Shown here: positions 1 through 10,781 of the stretch, one piece after another
Numbering within the stretch: position 1 is the stretch's first letter
How the letters are laid out: the number at the start of each line of letters is the position of its first letter
Source of the DNA: Phaeotremella fagi
Taxonomy: Eukaryota; Basidiomycota; Tremellomycetes; Tremellales; Phaeotremellaceae
Assembly (NCBI GenBank): GCA_001599715.1
Contig: BCHU01000009.1
Location: 558,001 to 622,000 of the forward strand
Length of the DNA stretch: 64,000 nt
Direction of reading: 5' to 3'
Notes under the pieces: generated by a model
Databases searched by the model: none
Told to the model about the DNA's origin: nothing
Seen by the model: only the letters and a program-made list of their open reading frames with translations
Program-made: the position numbers and the translations under genes

Positions 1-2576
1 CCTGCTCGAATGTTGATTTCCATCTTCATGCTTTCCAAAACACAACAAACTTGTCCTTTTTTTACCTCATCGCCTTCTTTGACACGTACATCAATAACTG
101 TAGCTGGCATGGGACACATCAACGCATCTGTTGCGGAATCACTTTCAATAGTCTCTTCGTCTTTCACACCTATGGTTACTTTGTAGTGATTTCCTTCCGT
201 AAAAATATGTAAATTTGAACCAATTCGCATTATTGTACTAGATTTTCGACATTCAGGAAATTCCGTGACAACATCTATCGGTGATGTTGAGCTGTATTTG
301 GCAGTGGTTTTGAAATCGCCGACACTGATCATTTTCTGTTTGCCTGTACTCTCAACTTTGACGCTTTGATCGTGAAGATAAAAAGTAGTCGAATTTGAAT
401 CACCAAAACGGCGACGAGCCATAGACCCCCAGGAACCTGCCAAAATATGATGAGAGTCCAAGTAAAGAGCTGCTTGAGCAAGGACCTCCGGGGGTATTGA
501 CCTTGAGCGGAACAAATCTGCGTGATGTTGCTGTCATTAGCCCTTTTCGATCGAAACAATCTACCTCGATAAAGCCAGTTTCGACTGGACCGTCACCGAA
601 AGCCTTGTGGCCGGCGACTGATTTGAGAAACTCAATATTTGTGGAAGGTCCAACGACTTGATACTGTCCCAGAGCTCGACGTAGCATTGCGAGTGCTTCG
701 GTTCTGGTTGAGCCATGAACTATAAGCTTGGCAATCTGGACGTCAGCGCTCGTTTTGCTCCGCTTTAACTCACCATAGGATCGTAATGTGAACTGATGTC
801 GTCTCCTTCCCAGAAACCGGTTTCTAGTCGATGAGGAACGTCTGTGGGAGCTCGTGTGTGAAGTAATCGCCCCGCATCGGGTAGGAAGTTTCTGCCTTCA
901 GCATAATCAAGTCGACGAACTTACGCTTCAGGTCGTTCAGCATAAATTCTTGCTTCAAACGCATGGCCATTACATGTTATCTCGCTCTGCTTCAAAGGCA
1001 ATGGATTTCCAGCAGCAATCTGTCTGTTAGTGCGGACAACGGATGGAATGTACCAATAACTGCCAAGCAACTAAATCTACGCCAGTTATCATCTCCGTAA
1101 CGGGATGTCTGTCGTCAGCACACGCTGAAACTAGACTTACTCTACCTGAAGTCGAGTATTCCTATCGTCAATTCGTAATTGGGATCAACAACCTACATTT
1201 CCATGAAAAAATATTCCCCAGTCTCTGCGTCCATAATGAATTCGACGGTTCCAGCTCCAACACTGTCTGTCAGTTTCGCTTGTGGTATTCACTTACTAGT
1301 TAACGGCTTTAGCAGCCGCCACTGCTTTAGCAGCAAAATCGGCTTTCAGCTGTTCACTGAGTCCTGGAGCTGGAGCTTCCTCGATAATTTCTGAAATATT
1401 AATATGGCACGATTCCGGTAAACCTACTCTGATGTCTTCTTTGAACTGAGCAATCACGTTCCCATAGACTAACACAGTTCCCGAACTTATCAGCAAATAC
1501 TTGAACCTCAATGTGGCGAGGGTGTTCCAAATATCGTTCCAACAAGACTTCATCATTGGCGAAACTCTTGGCTGCCTCGCGTTTGGCTGACATAACGTCC
1601 TCCTCAAAATCGTCAAGTGAACGACAGATACGCATCCCTTTCCCACCCCCACCATGAGTAGGTTTGATGAGAAGAGGGAAGCCAGTCTGAGCAGCTGCTG
1701 AGGAAAGCGTAGCAATGTCTTGAGCCGCACCGTGGTAGCCACTTTTCATCAGCGAAGATTCCTCGTTGTGACTTACGGGACACAGGGAACACCAGCAGCT
1801 TTGGGTTAGTGCTCCTCAGAACATACACTCACCAGTCATTATTTCTTTACTCTCACGCTTGGAGCCCATACTTCGAATCGCTTCTGCGGGTGGCCCTATG
1901 AATGCTAATCCGGCTTGAGCAACTTTATTGGCAAATATAGGTGATTCGGACAAGAACCCGTATCCTGGATGTATCGCCTAGGTCTGAGTACTGTAAAACA
2001 CTCAGCTTACCTCTGATCCACTCGCTAAGGCTACTCCGATGATTTTGTCCATATCGAGCTAATGTAAGATTATGAAGATTGAGGAGAACTTACATAGCTC
2101 TGAGAAGCTGGAGCTGGACCAATGCAGTACGCTTCGTCCGCCTAAACGTCAGATAACACGCCAAAAGCGTTTCTCACCGTTTTGACATGTATACATTCTC
2201 TGTCTATCTCGCTGTAGACCGCAACAGTTTCTACACCCAAAGATCTTGCTGTTCGTATTATACGACAAACTATTTCGCCTCTACAGTAAGTCAGGATGAT
2301 TGTTGTGGTCGAAAAGTAGGAAGCTTACCTATTGGCAATCAAGATTTTGCGAAAGCTTCTAGTTGGCTCGACATCCAGCTGATGAGAAGGGGTGACAAGA
2401 CCTTCATGTATAGCGGGTGATGTATGAGAAGGGAGGGAGGTAGAATAGGGTAGCGTCGAGACTCTGTGAAGCCGGAGATTTTGAAATCTAGCTGTCAGGG
2501 TGGGTTCAGACCTGAAGACAGACTGAGGTGGTTTACGAGTGAGTATGTTGGTAGAGCGTTTGATGATAGGTATCAT
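1..2576 (-). CDS. 3-methylcrotonyl-CoA carboxylase alpha (biotin) subunit, 3' end cut by window
   Basis: Mitochondrial biotin-dependent carboxylase of leucine breakdown; this subunit carboxylates biotin with ATP and bicarbonate. Visible in order: an N-terminus rich in Arg/Ser/Thr consistent with mitochondrial import, the biotin carboxylase start FRKILIANR, the ATP-grasp glycine loop [12 protein letters not shown] (about 1640-1670), [10 protein letters not shown], the [11 protein letters not shown] motif, the NTRLQVEHPVTE motif, and the biotinyl motif ESMKMEI near positions 20-40. Many introns of 32-60 nt interrupt it. The apparent frame changes at about 1300, 1400 and 1160 all resolve at GT-AG introns, so I see no damage. 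The start is the first ATG before the import-like leader. The MCC assignment over propionyl-CoA or pyruvate carboxylase rests on the overall sequence look and on the biotin domain following the carboxylase without a transferase domain; the last codons lie outside the window. Confidence 0.85.
1141..1161 (-). other. 21-nt microexon of the carboxylase gene
   Basis: This 21-nt exon encodes most of NTRLQVE, part of the conserved biotin carboxylase motif. It lies between a 35-nt intron (1162-1196) and a 32-nt intron (1109-1140), both with GT and AG ends. Joining the pieces restores MEMNTRLQVEHPVTE exactly, while reading through gives stop codons. Confidence 0.8.
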
Positions 2577-3043
2577 CGTTGTATAAATAGATGTGTGTAT
2601 CTACTTTGAGCAATGGATGCAGATGCAAATGTTTCTGAAAGAAATAAGAATCAATCACAATCTTTGACAACTGGACAACTAGACTGGACATCTGGTGACT
2701 GACTACCGGTTATACCGTACCTCAGTTACCGACCTTAACCCGTACGAGTACAGTGAGCATGCCAACTCCTTACTTTACTCACTTCTTCGTTACTTTGTAC
2801 ATAAAATATCAAACTTGGATAAAATAACTCTTACTACGGGGTTCATGTTTCGATTCTGGATGAAAACCCATTCATTCAGTCTTTTCCCAATCAGTGTATC
2901 GTCTTACATTTTCCTCACTTGTCTTCCCTGCCTGCGCTCGCCTCGCTCAATCTTTGGTCGAATCTCGATGTTCATGTACTTTACTTCACATTATGATTCA
3001 CAACAGAGTTATTAATCAAGAGATTTTGATGCCTTTTCTTTCT
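2577..3043. other. intergenic, no gene seen
   Basis: This stretch separates the carboxylase start from the end of the GH79 gene, both on the minus strand. It should hold the carboxylase promoter and the GH79 3' end. I see no conserved coding frame, repeat or RNA gene in it. Confidence 0.5.
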
Positions 3044-4910
3044 CTAACATTTATTGTCCAGATAAATGATTGCCGCTGAGCTTGCTTCCAGAATGACGAT
3101 CCCTTGCGTGATCTCCTCGTAAACCTCCTGGCCATTCATTTCTCCTGAATAAGTCTCCCAGGTTTGATTGCCCCAGGTAATGCCACCTTCTATATCAGCA
3201 GAGTACTTAAGCTATTCACTCACTCAAACCATCCAACGCAGGAACGGAAAGTCGCTTCAACCTCACCGTATCTCTGCTGAGTTGAGGGATGGTAATGTTC
3301 AGAGCAGGGCGCGTACCATTGTTACTTCCGATGAGCATGACTTCGACGTAAAATACCTACATCTGCAACCATGGTGAAGAATTGATTAGGACGACACGTT
3401 GCAATGAATTCCCATCGTACATTCCGTAGGCAGCGAGTTGAAGACAGTCCGTGTAGAGCTCGTTGACCCACTGTCTGACTTAGCACTGCCTTTCACAGAA
3501 CATACAGTGTCTCGTGAGGTCCCAATCGCATCTGCGGCTACTACAAGGCCGTTATACATTGGAAGAATGTGTCTTTTCGCTTGAGGCTGATGGTCGGTAA
3601 TATTCAAAGGTCCAACTCCATCAATAGGGACGAACACTGAACTTCGTTAGCCAACATTCAAACCTCACACTTCTTATCAATACCAACAACTGTAATTATA
3701 ACCAACTCCTTGGTGATAATATATGCCATCGATGCCATTTGCGGCAGCTTGCAAGGAGTAATCGATGGTCCAAAGTGCTGCGGCATTAGCGTTGGACACT
3801 CCAGCTCTACCGTGATCGAAGGCAGAACCGGTCTCTCCTAGATAATGCCTCAAACCCTGTCGATGGCAAGCGTCCGCATTGGCCGTGTATTGGGAAAGGT
3901 TACCCCGAATTCCAGCTTTGTTTACAAGATCTTGAACGGTCAAGGGTTGTGTCAAGCCAAGATTTTGGTAGTGATGTTCTGAAAATGAAAAGAATCGACT
4001 GATTGATCAATGAAGAACTAAAAGTTCCACGTACGGCCCGATTGCACTGGACATTATGCCAGTGGAAAAAGTGTCTGTAGGATGCCAATAAGCCGCAAAG
4101 GCCCCTAACTGGATCTTGAAGGTATCATCACTGATATTGGCTGAAATTTGGCTAATCCACGACGTCCTACAGGAATCAGGATGCTCCATCGGTGCTCATC
4201 TACTCACAACTGGTCCACATACATCAGCTCCGTCCAGTTTGCACCTCTGCCATTGTTGGCGAACGAATCGGCTTCGTTGCCAATCTCGATCGCAATCAAT
4301 TCGACTTCAGACAATCTCGCATCCTAAACAGAGATCAGAATTCATACTTTCAAAGGGTCATACCTTGAATGCAGCTTGGATTGCTTTTATCTGCACCTCG
4401 GCCTCGCTGATGTTGTTCTTCTGAAAGTTCACTCCCCAAATAAACTGTGTCTTAGAGGGAAAATTTCCGGATGTTAAGTAGAAGTCTCGACCAACTCCGA
4501 CATAGGACGCTTCTGGGAAAAGTTGCTTTGTCGAGGTGTAATTGGATGGTATTGCAGGGTACACATTGCTATACAATTCTATACTGGGCGTGTAGACTGT
4601 TCTGTCCTGTGTGCCACCTCCGACCCTTCATCATCAGCTCGAATGAAAACAATCAAACATACCTGATTGGTACTGCGTTGCCCGAGCGCTGCTTGAGATT
4701 GTCCAATAGAGCATAGGTAAACTCGTTGCGGTGTGTCAAATTGCCCGCCCAATCGGAAAATCTGTCAAATTCGATAGAAAGCCCAAGAAACCCGGGCTGC
4801 ACCAATCGAGCGTAAGCTGGTCGCTCACAAGTGACCCTCAAAATGGATTGAGAAGTTTGAGCGACAGCTGAATATAATTGTAACAACCAAACAAGTACGA
4901 AAATTAACAT
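3044..4910 (-). CDS. secreted glycoside hydrolase family 79 (beta-glucuronidase-like)
   Basis: Predicted secreted glycosidase of about 480 residues; GH79 enzymes in fungi remove glucuronic acid (or 4-O-methyl-glucuronic acid) from glycans. The protein starts with a hydrophobic signal peptide (MLIFVLVWLLQLYSAVAQ), then QPGFLGLSIEFDRFSDWAG, typical of the GH79 N-terminus. The likely acid/base glutamate is in AIEIGNEAD and the likely nucleophile in YLGETGSAF. The C-terminal beta domain contains VMLIGSNNG and ends in ASSAAIIYLDNKC. Several short introns are needed to join the pieces; the last one joins PALD to EGGITW near 3190-3220. The substrate is inferred from the family only. It flanks the repeat-rich island, which contains no promoter element I can assign to it. 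Confidence 0.85.
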
Positions 4911-6466
4911 GTCGTGCTATTTGCGTTCAGTCTACTATCACAACCATTATATAAAGTGGCTATCCAGGATCCACCGGATATCCACACCGTCAACTCCACT
5001 AGGTCTATTGATGATCATGTGCAAAGTTTCGGCGAGTGTTTAGACCCGCCAGAGTTAAAACTTGCGTAAACCTCTGAGACCCGAGGCCTTCTCGAGTGAT
5101 GATAAAAGCAGCTAGATGCTCGATAATGGAGCAGAGGATCGCGGATAAACCTTTCCTTTCAGGGATTCAGAACCTCGTAGGCCATCGGAATTAAGCTAGG
5201 TCTTCTTGAAGACATTTCGAACAAAAATCAGGTTTCTCCGAGTAAGTGACGCAGCCACTAACAAAATAATTGGCGTAGAATTAGGACAGACCTGTAAACA
5301 ACACCAAAGACTAAGTTGGTTTCTGAGGGCAGCTCATCACTTGCGTTTCCAACGCCTTCACGATTTGTTCTCGCCAGTAAAACCAATAAAACGTCTCAGT
5401 CAATCGTCAAGCTCCTTGTCCGTAATTCAGCAAGTGAACACGTGAAGGGCGGTGTCACAGTCCCCCTCCTCTTTTCCACATACGTGATCGCTTAGATCAA
5501 CAATCTGTTTATCGTGTTGAACTGAATTTACCTGTAGAGTCCTAGTACCAGCAGTATATTTGAGAGTATTGAAAGGTTGAGAACTATCATCAAACTCTCC
5601 GATGATTCAGGGATGATCAAAGTCCAATAGCTTTTCTGAACAGCGGATGTCATGCATTCAGCTTCAATTGTTTTAATGCTGGTAGGTAGGTAGGTGTGGC
5701 GAGATTGGGTTTGACGGAAAGGGTTGATCACTGACTTGCCGGAGTGTGGATAGGACACGGACTTGAAGTGGATGGCAAAGTTCACAAGTAATAAAAATAA
5801 TATAGGTACAAGTATCGATGATAGAAGGGGAAAAGATCTTTGAACAAATAGGGAGGATTTAAGCAGTGAAGGGCTCAGACAGAAGTCTGTATGTGAGATC
5901 CAAAGTTGGGAGAAAAGAAAAGGAAAGTACTGGAGATATTGGCTTATCTATATGTCTTGTTATGACCAAGTCATAACCCACATACTAATAGTATTCGCCA
6001 TTCGGATTTCTTTCTGTCATCATATGATTCTATCATTGTAAGAATATATCATTTCAGCACTATATCATTTTAGAATGATGATTATGATAGTATATGTTTT
6101 TCTATTATTATATTGTTATATTCTCATACTAATAATATTAATAAAAACGTATTGGTCAAGGGTTCTGCATGAGATTTTGATATGGATAATAAGACTTTCA
6201 CTATCTGTGCAGAAGTTTCCCTTGGTTGTGCAAGTCTCAATTTGACTGGAGAAATAACCATGTTCTGCGACTCCAACAATAATAGCCAATTCTGATTCCG
6301 TGTTACATCTCATTACAGAACCATGTAAAATCCAGTATCGTTGGTTTATTCTTGTCGGTTGCTTCTTGGTGATTGAATTTCAATTGCTTCACAGGAATAT
6401 CAGGAATTGCTTGTCCTTGAAGTTGTTGGTTCAATCGTATGTTGGTTCTACACTCGGGGTGATTCA
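4911..6466. other. gene-free repeat-rich DNA, left part of the island
   Basis: About 1.5 kb without a credible coding frame. It includes the GH79 promoter next to 4910, the 8-bp-arm palindrome GTTATGAC-CAA-GTCATAAC near 5962-5980, and a stretch around 5720-5800 that weakly resembles 8980-9070 (shared wording around 'tgacttgc' and 'ataataaaa'). The short reading frames here have no recognisable domain. It is probably decayed mobile-element DNA. Confidence 0.5.
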
Positions 6467-6499
6467 ATGAACACTCAATGAACACTCAATGAACACTCA
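6467..6499. repeat. 11-bp tandem repeat, 3 copies
   Basis: ATGAACACTCA is repeated three times head to tail, followed by degenerate continuation (TTGACGCTCA). It sits just outside the repeat that begins TGTCAGGACT at 6538. Confidence 0.85.
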
Positions 6500-6537
6500 T
6501 TGACGCTCATTGTAACTTGGACCCCGACGGACAGACA

Positions 6538-6655
6538 TGTCAGGACTAGAGGTAAGCAGAGATGTGTACGACTGCGACTGAATAATGTTTACTGAGCTTG
6601 AGATACTACTGACTAAGGGAACCTTGTAGACTTGTGAAGCTGGTTGACTGGTATA
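6538..6655 (+). repeat. direct repeat copy 1 (TGTCAGGACT...)
   Basis: Begins TGTCAGGACT and includes GTGTACGACTGC, AATGTTTACT and ACTTGTGAA. The same blocks in the same order occur at 7694-7812. Its inner end overlaps the left arm of the inverted repeat at 6628. It looks like a fragment of a non-autonomous element; no coding content. Confidence 0.7.
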
Positions 6656-6896
6656 AGATATAAGATATAGATGAATAACCTGGAAGGATCCGGTAAGTTG
6701 AGGTTGATGATGAAGGTGATATAAATAAGATATCTAGATAGTAGATGTATAATACTATAAACTACTATGTAGACTATATACAGAATAGGGTGGATGGGTG
6801 GGTTGGATAAAAGAAGTGGAAGTGTAAACTGATTGTTTGGTGTTGACATTTCCTATTTATTCCTCCAATTATGTCTTATTAAATGCCCTCTCTAAC
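6628..6896 (+). repeat. left arm of a ~270-bp inverted repeat
   Basis: The reverse complement of this stretch matches 8173-8275 joined to 8772-8929 over almost its whole length, with long identical blocks such as AGAGAGGGCATTTAATAAG and CAGTTTACACTTCCACTTCT. The arms enclose about 1.3 kb. This suggests a palindromic insertion pair or long terminal inverted repeats of a decayed DNA element. Confidence 0.85.
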
Positions 6897-7693
6897 TATA
6901 TATATTTGACTACATTGTAGATTTACATGTATACTTAGTATCATTGGTCAAAAGCAGAAGACTACGAACTAGAATGATATAAGGATTAGGGGTGAAGAAG
7001 CGAGAAAGGAAAGAAGTAAAAGCAATACATTATTAGTAATATTCTGTTATCATCTTTTCACCTTTGTTATTAGATCAACCTACAAGTCGGTGGAAATCTT
7101 TTCCTAGCTCTATACCCCAGGGTGACATATATAAGGGGGAAATATTATCATTAGGTTCAAATGAATGTCAACAATATCAAGATACACCTAGGATGTAACT
7201 GTTCAGTCGATATTCAAGAAGACTGAGCAAAGAGGGATGAAGATTAGGGATGAAGAACTGAAGGATGCAGACCTTCTGTTTGTCCAAAGTTTCAAAGACG
7301 GAGAAAGAAAAGACAATCCGCTAGCTATATATACCTTATTAGAAGTGCACAAGCATACGCCTAATGAGTATTTATCACTGGAGCGGTCCATGAAATCCTT
7401 TGTTTGCTCTTTGCTTTTTTTTTCCTTTGTTTGAATCGTTGGTACAGATAGTTTGACACTTTGGCTGTTGAATTGCATTAATCTGGTGCATGTCACTGGA
7501 TCTAAGCTGTTGACTCCAGTGTTTACGAAATATGTGTCTCTTCCTTGCCTATTCTTAAGGATCAATGATCATTTCATTCAACATTCAAGATTCACGGTTC
7601 TTTTACCCAACCCGTCCTTTGTTTGGCATAAATTTGTAGCAGCTCATGGTATCAGATGAATCTACTATCCCTTTCATAGATAACATCCTCAGC

Positions 7694-7812
7694 TGTCAGG
7701 ACTCGTCCTTAGTGAAGGGTAAAGACGTGTACGACTGCTAATGTTTACTAAGCTAGGACTACGACTGATAGGGTGTAGTCCGCAGACTTGTGAAATTGGT
7801 CGACTGGGTATA
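7694..7812 (+). repeat. direct repeat copy 2 (TGTCAGGACT...)
   Basis: Second copy of the element fragment at 6538-6655: TGTCAGGACT, GTGTACGACTGC, AATGTTTACTAAGCT, ACTTGTGAAATTGG and GACTGG follow in the same order with scattered differences and small gaps. Confidence 0.7.
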
Positions 7813-8040
7813 GGTGTCTAGAAGGATTGGTAATAGACAAAGTGACAAACAATATGTATAAAAAGTAATAAGTATGTAAAGTAAGTACTATGGAATGAAA
7901 CGAAGTGGAATGAAGAATTTAAAATAATCATATAATAAAAGAATTGATGAAAAGAACTGATTAATTGATCCTTAAAATAAAAGAAGAAAGAAGAGTTAAA
8001 ATAATTGATTCGCGCTTTTTATACCTTGCCGTTTTCCAAT

Positions 8041-8099
8041 CTGTACCTACAGCTTCTGTAGCTACAGGTATCTGTAAGTACAGTATTCTGTAGGTACAG
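8041..8099. repeat. array of four CTGTANNTACAG palindromes
   Basis: Four 12-mers with spacings of 15, 16 and 16 bp between starts: CTGTACCTACAG at 8041, CTGTAGCTACAG at 8056, CTGTAAGTACAG at 8072 and CTGTAGGTACAG at 8088. Each is a palindrome apart from its two middle bases. The first and last are also exact reverse complements, so the array could fold into one long hairpin or bind a dimeric protein four times. Confidence 0.9.
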
Positions 8100-8172
8100 C
8101 AACGGAATCAAATAACAGCGGAACCAATTCTAAATAAGCATGGTCTTTATATCAGCTTTATCATCAAATCTA

Positions 8173-8929
8173 TTAGAGAGGGCATTTAATAAGACATAGG
8201 TGGAGGAATAAATAAGAATTCTCAATACCAAACCATCAGTTTACACTTCCACTTCTTTTGTCCAACCACTCATCCTGTTACGACTCGTTCCCGGTAGTCT
8301 TAGAAACCCGGTGACGAAGTAGAAAGCGACTGTCGTGGTGAGCTCGAGTTACGATGAAAGGTAACTACCGAACTTGTATTGACCGTGTTGCAGAATGCTT
8401 GGAAGGATCCGTAAAGAAGTACGGCAAGCAAGAGGGATGTTGAATGAGATACGAGGGCGAACGGAAGAGAGGCGTCGCTCAAGAGTAAGACTGTAGAAAG
8501 TAACTTATGATATTTTGACCCTTGGGAAAAAGGATCAAAGACTACAAAACTATCGACTGTATTTATGTCTGAGAAAGTTTCCATGCGGAAAGGACGGAAA
8601 GGTTCGCGTGTGGAAACGGAAAGGTTTCCATGGAAAGGTTTGCGTGCGCAAATGGACAGTTTCCATGGAAATGGGAATGGAAATGGGAATGGGAAGGTTT
8701 CCGTTATGAAAAGTACCGAAAGTATGTATGAGAAATATGGGTCACGACTCAAAGGATGCAGATTCGTAACACATTCACCTTTTATTGTATATAGTTTACA
8801 TAGTAGTTTATAATGTTATACATCTACTATCTATCTTATTTATATCACCTTCATGACCAACCTCATTCCACCAGATCCATCTAGGTTATTCATCTATATC
8901 TTATATCAGTCAACCAACTTCACAAGTTT
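8173..8929 (-). repeat. right arm of the inverted repeat, split by an LTR insertion
   Basis: Reverse-complement partner of 6628-6896. Homology runs from 8173 to 8275, is interrupted by 8276-8771, and resumes at 8772 to about 8929. The uninterrupted left arm shows the pre-insertion state. Confidence 0.85.
8276..8771. mobile_element. solo LTR of a retrotransposon, with 5-bp target duplication
   Basis: 496 bp with ends TGTTACGA...TCGTAACA, i.e. short inverted termini starting TG and ending CA as in LTRs. It is flanked by CATCC (8271-8275) and CATTC (8772-8776). The homologous uninterrupted arm at 6628-6896 carries CATCC once at the matching place, so the flanks read as a 5-bp target-site duplication with one later substitution. 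No gag-pol is present, so this is most likely a solo LTR left by recombination. Inside are purine/pyrimidine-biased stretches with repeats such as GGTTTCCATGGAAA. The superfamily cannot be named. Confidence 0.8.
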
Positions 8930-10640
8930 GCAATCTACTTTTATTTAGTAAGTAGTTGTCACGCAGGTGGGATGGGGACTAGGGTTGGATGGACTTGGAT
9001 AGGACTTGGGAGGATCGCTGACTTGCTGGAAGGACTAAGACTTGGGGTAGATGGATGATAATAATAAAATAGTTAAAAGAAAAATATATAGTTATGATTT
9101 AATAGGTGGGACTAATAATGGATATACTGAGTGACAGATATTACCATTTAAATATAAATAACTGCGATGTAGACAAGAAATATGTAGATTTAAATCAAAG
9201 AGTGATAGTGTCATGACTTGGTCTATCCACACACATCACTTCAAGCTGCTTATCAAACAATACTCTTTAGTTTATAGAATAGGTATCTTTCTAGAATAGA
9301 AACAATCTTGAAGAAGAGACGTATTCTAGAAAAGTATCATAGAAACATCTTCTAGAGACATTTTCCAAGAGTAAAATCTACTCTAGAAGAAGTTATTCTC
9401 GAAGACATTCTTTCAGAAGGGTGGTACAGACATATATGTTACCCGTCTCTTCCCATTTCAACTAGAACCGTTAATTGTTATTTCTAAAACTCAAAGCCTC
9501 GAACAACCTGCTGGTAGGTAGATACAACCCTGACACCAATCATCAATGATTAAAGCAAAGTTTTATCCTAATTACTGCATTAAGTACTCATGACAATTCC
9601 ATCATGATTGTTTGATCACGGTACTTCGCCCAATGATTGAGTTTCTATGCACCTTGCTTAGTGGGATTGTTTGCCACTGAAGCGGTTCATGACAATTTGG
9701 TCACGATAGGACATGACAACATCCAATAAATTGAATATATTTCGCGCGATCGAAATTTTTACGTATTTCTGGCGTATGTTCAGTCGTTCTAATAAGTTGC
9801 ATGTCGGCCTGATGGTCGTGCTCCTCAAAGCTGAGGGAAATGACTGGTGCCTCGTTCTGGAATAGACTCGATGTTGTTTTCATTTGCACTGACTTGGTAG
9901 TATACTCTGACAACACACTACTGTAGTCATAGAACAAAACTTCCGACAATGTGATTATTGGCCCTACTTGGTGGGACATAATGCTCGGATACCACTAAGT
10001 TTGAGAACGCAACAATATGTTCAAGTGATCCGATCTAAGAGAGGGTTTCATGCGTTGAGATTACCTTGGCAACTTGGTCCATGGGAGCGGAAAGTCACTC
10101 GCAAACGGTAAGTTTTGCAGCTTTTTGTATTGAGGTTAAGCAGAGGGAGATTTCCGCCACAGCAGGAAATGGGATTTGAGCTTCACCCTCAATGTTCACC
10201 TTCAAGTATTCGAGAACATCACTTTCAAGCATGGGGACACTTGACGCGTAAAGTGCAGCTACTTAAAACGATTTCTTTCCTCTGCCAAGTGAGGATACCT
10301 TTGTCTTTCCCAAGAGCATGCCCCACAACATTGAAGGCTATATAATGATCGAATTGAAAGCTCTTCTTTCCGGCTTGCATAGTTAGGCTGGGAGTTTGGT
10401 AGACTGGGGGATTGATACTTCATACGTGGCTTGATCAATTGAAGCAAGTTCCTCAAAGAGACAATCCAATGCAGCGGCCCGGGCAGATTAGTATTGTAGA
10501 CAGCAATGTTGAAACTGAACGCCGGTGGATTCATTTAGGTGGAAAAGTCTATTTTTGTAGGCTTGGCAGTCTTGGAATTGGCTATATCCAGCTATAGCCT
10601 GAAACTGATCCACTTCATCCACTTTATCCACTTCGAAGTC
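8930..10640. other. gene-free DNA, right part of the island
   Basis: No credible gene. It includes a run of TTCTAGAA/TCTAGA motifs (9289-9420), and imperfect repeats beginning CATGACAATT near 9589 and 9689. The longest frame (minus strand, about 9701-9979) gives no recognisable family. The stretch nearest 10640 is probably promoter DNA for the transporter at 10782. Confidence 0.5.
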
Positions 10641-10649
10641 TAAATCTAG

Positions 10650-10690
10650 CGGTCCGCTCGATAGTCGATCTCTTGGCGGCGAGCGGTCCG
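10650..10690. promoter_or_regulatory. two CGGTCCG sites upstream of MFS transporter 1
   Basis: CGGTCCG occurs at 10650-10656 (inside the 11-bp palindrome AGCGGTCCGCT) and at 10684-10690, about 126-132 and 92-98 bp before the ATG at 10782. CGG and CCG separated by one base is the inverted half-site layout bound by fungal Zn2Cys6 regulators. The same motif precedes two other genes in the window. Confidence 0.55.
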
Positions 10691-10781
10691 GGGTAAGCTG
10701 GGAAGGTGAATGAAAGGCTGACATATAAAAGAGATTCCTAAGGGGAAGTGACAATACTAACCTTCTTAAGTCGTTTTCATC

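Larger units (their letters stand above)
6897..8172. other. interior of the inverted-repeat pair, no gene seen
   Basis: AT-rich DNA between the two arms. It holds the second direct-repeat copy (7694-7812) and the CTGTANNTACAG palindrome array (8041-8099). I find no transposase, reverse transcriptase or other conserved coding frame. Confidence 0.6.

Noticed and set aside
1296..1750. Frame shifts in the carboxylase gene, as if it were a pseudogene
   Set aside because: Every break falls at a short GT-AG intron, and joining the exons restores the conserved motifs.
5528..5785. 85-codon minus-strand frame starting MNFAIHFKSV
   Set aside because: No domain, low-complexity flanks and partial similarity to another repeat at about 8980-9070.
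8300..8752. 150-codon minus-strand frame with FPFPFPFP
   Set aside because: It lies inside the solo LTR and comes from a simple repeat; no conserved domain.
9701..9979. 92-codon minus-strand frame starting MSHQVGPIITLSEV
   Set aside because: No family, no splice partners and located in repeat-rich DNA; could be a relic but not supported.
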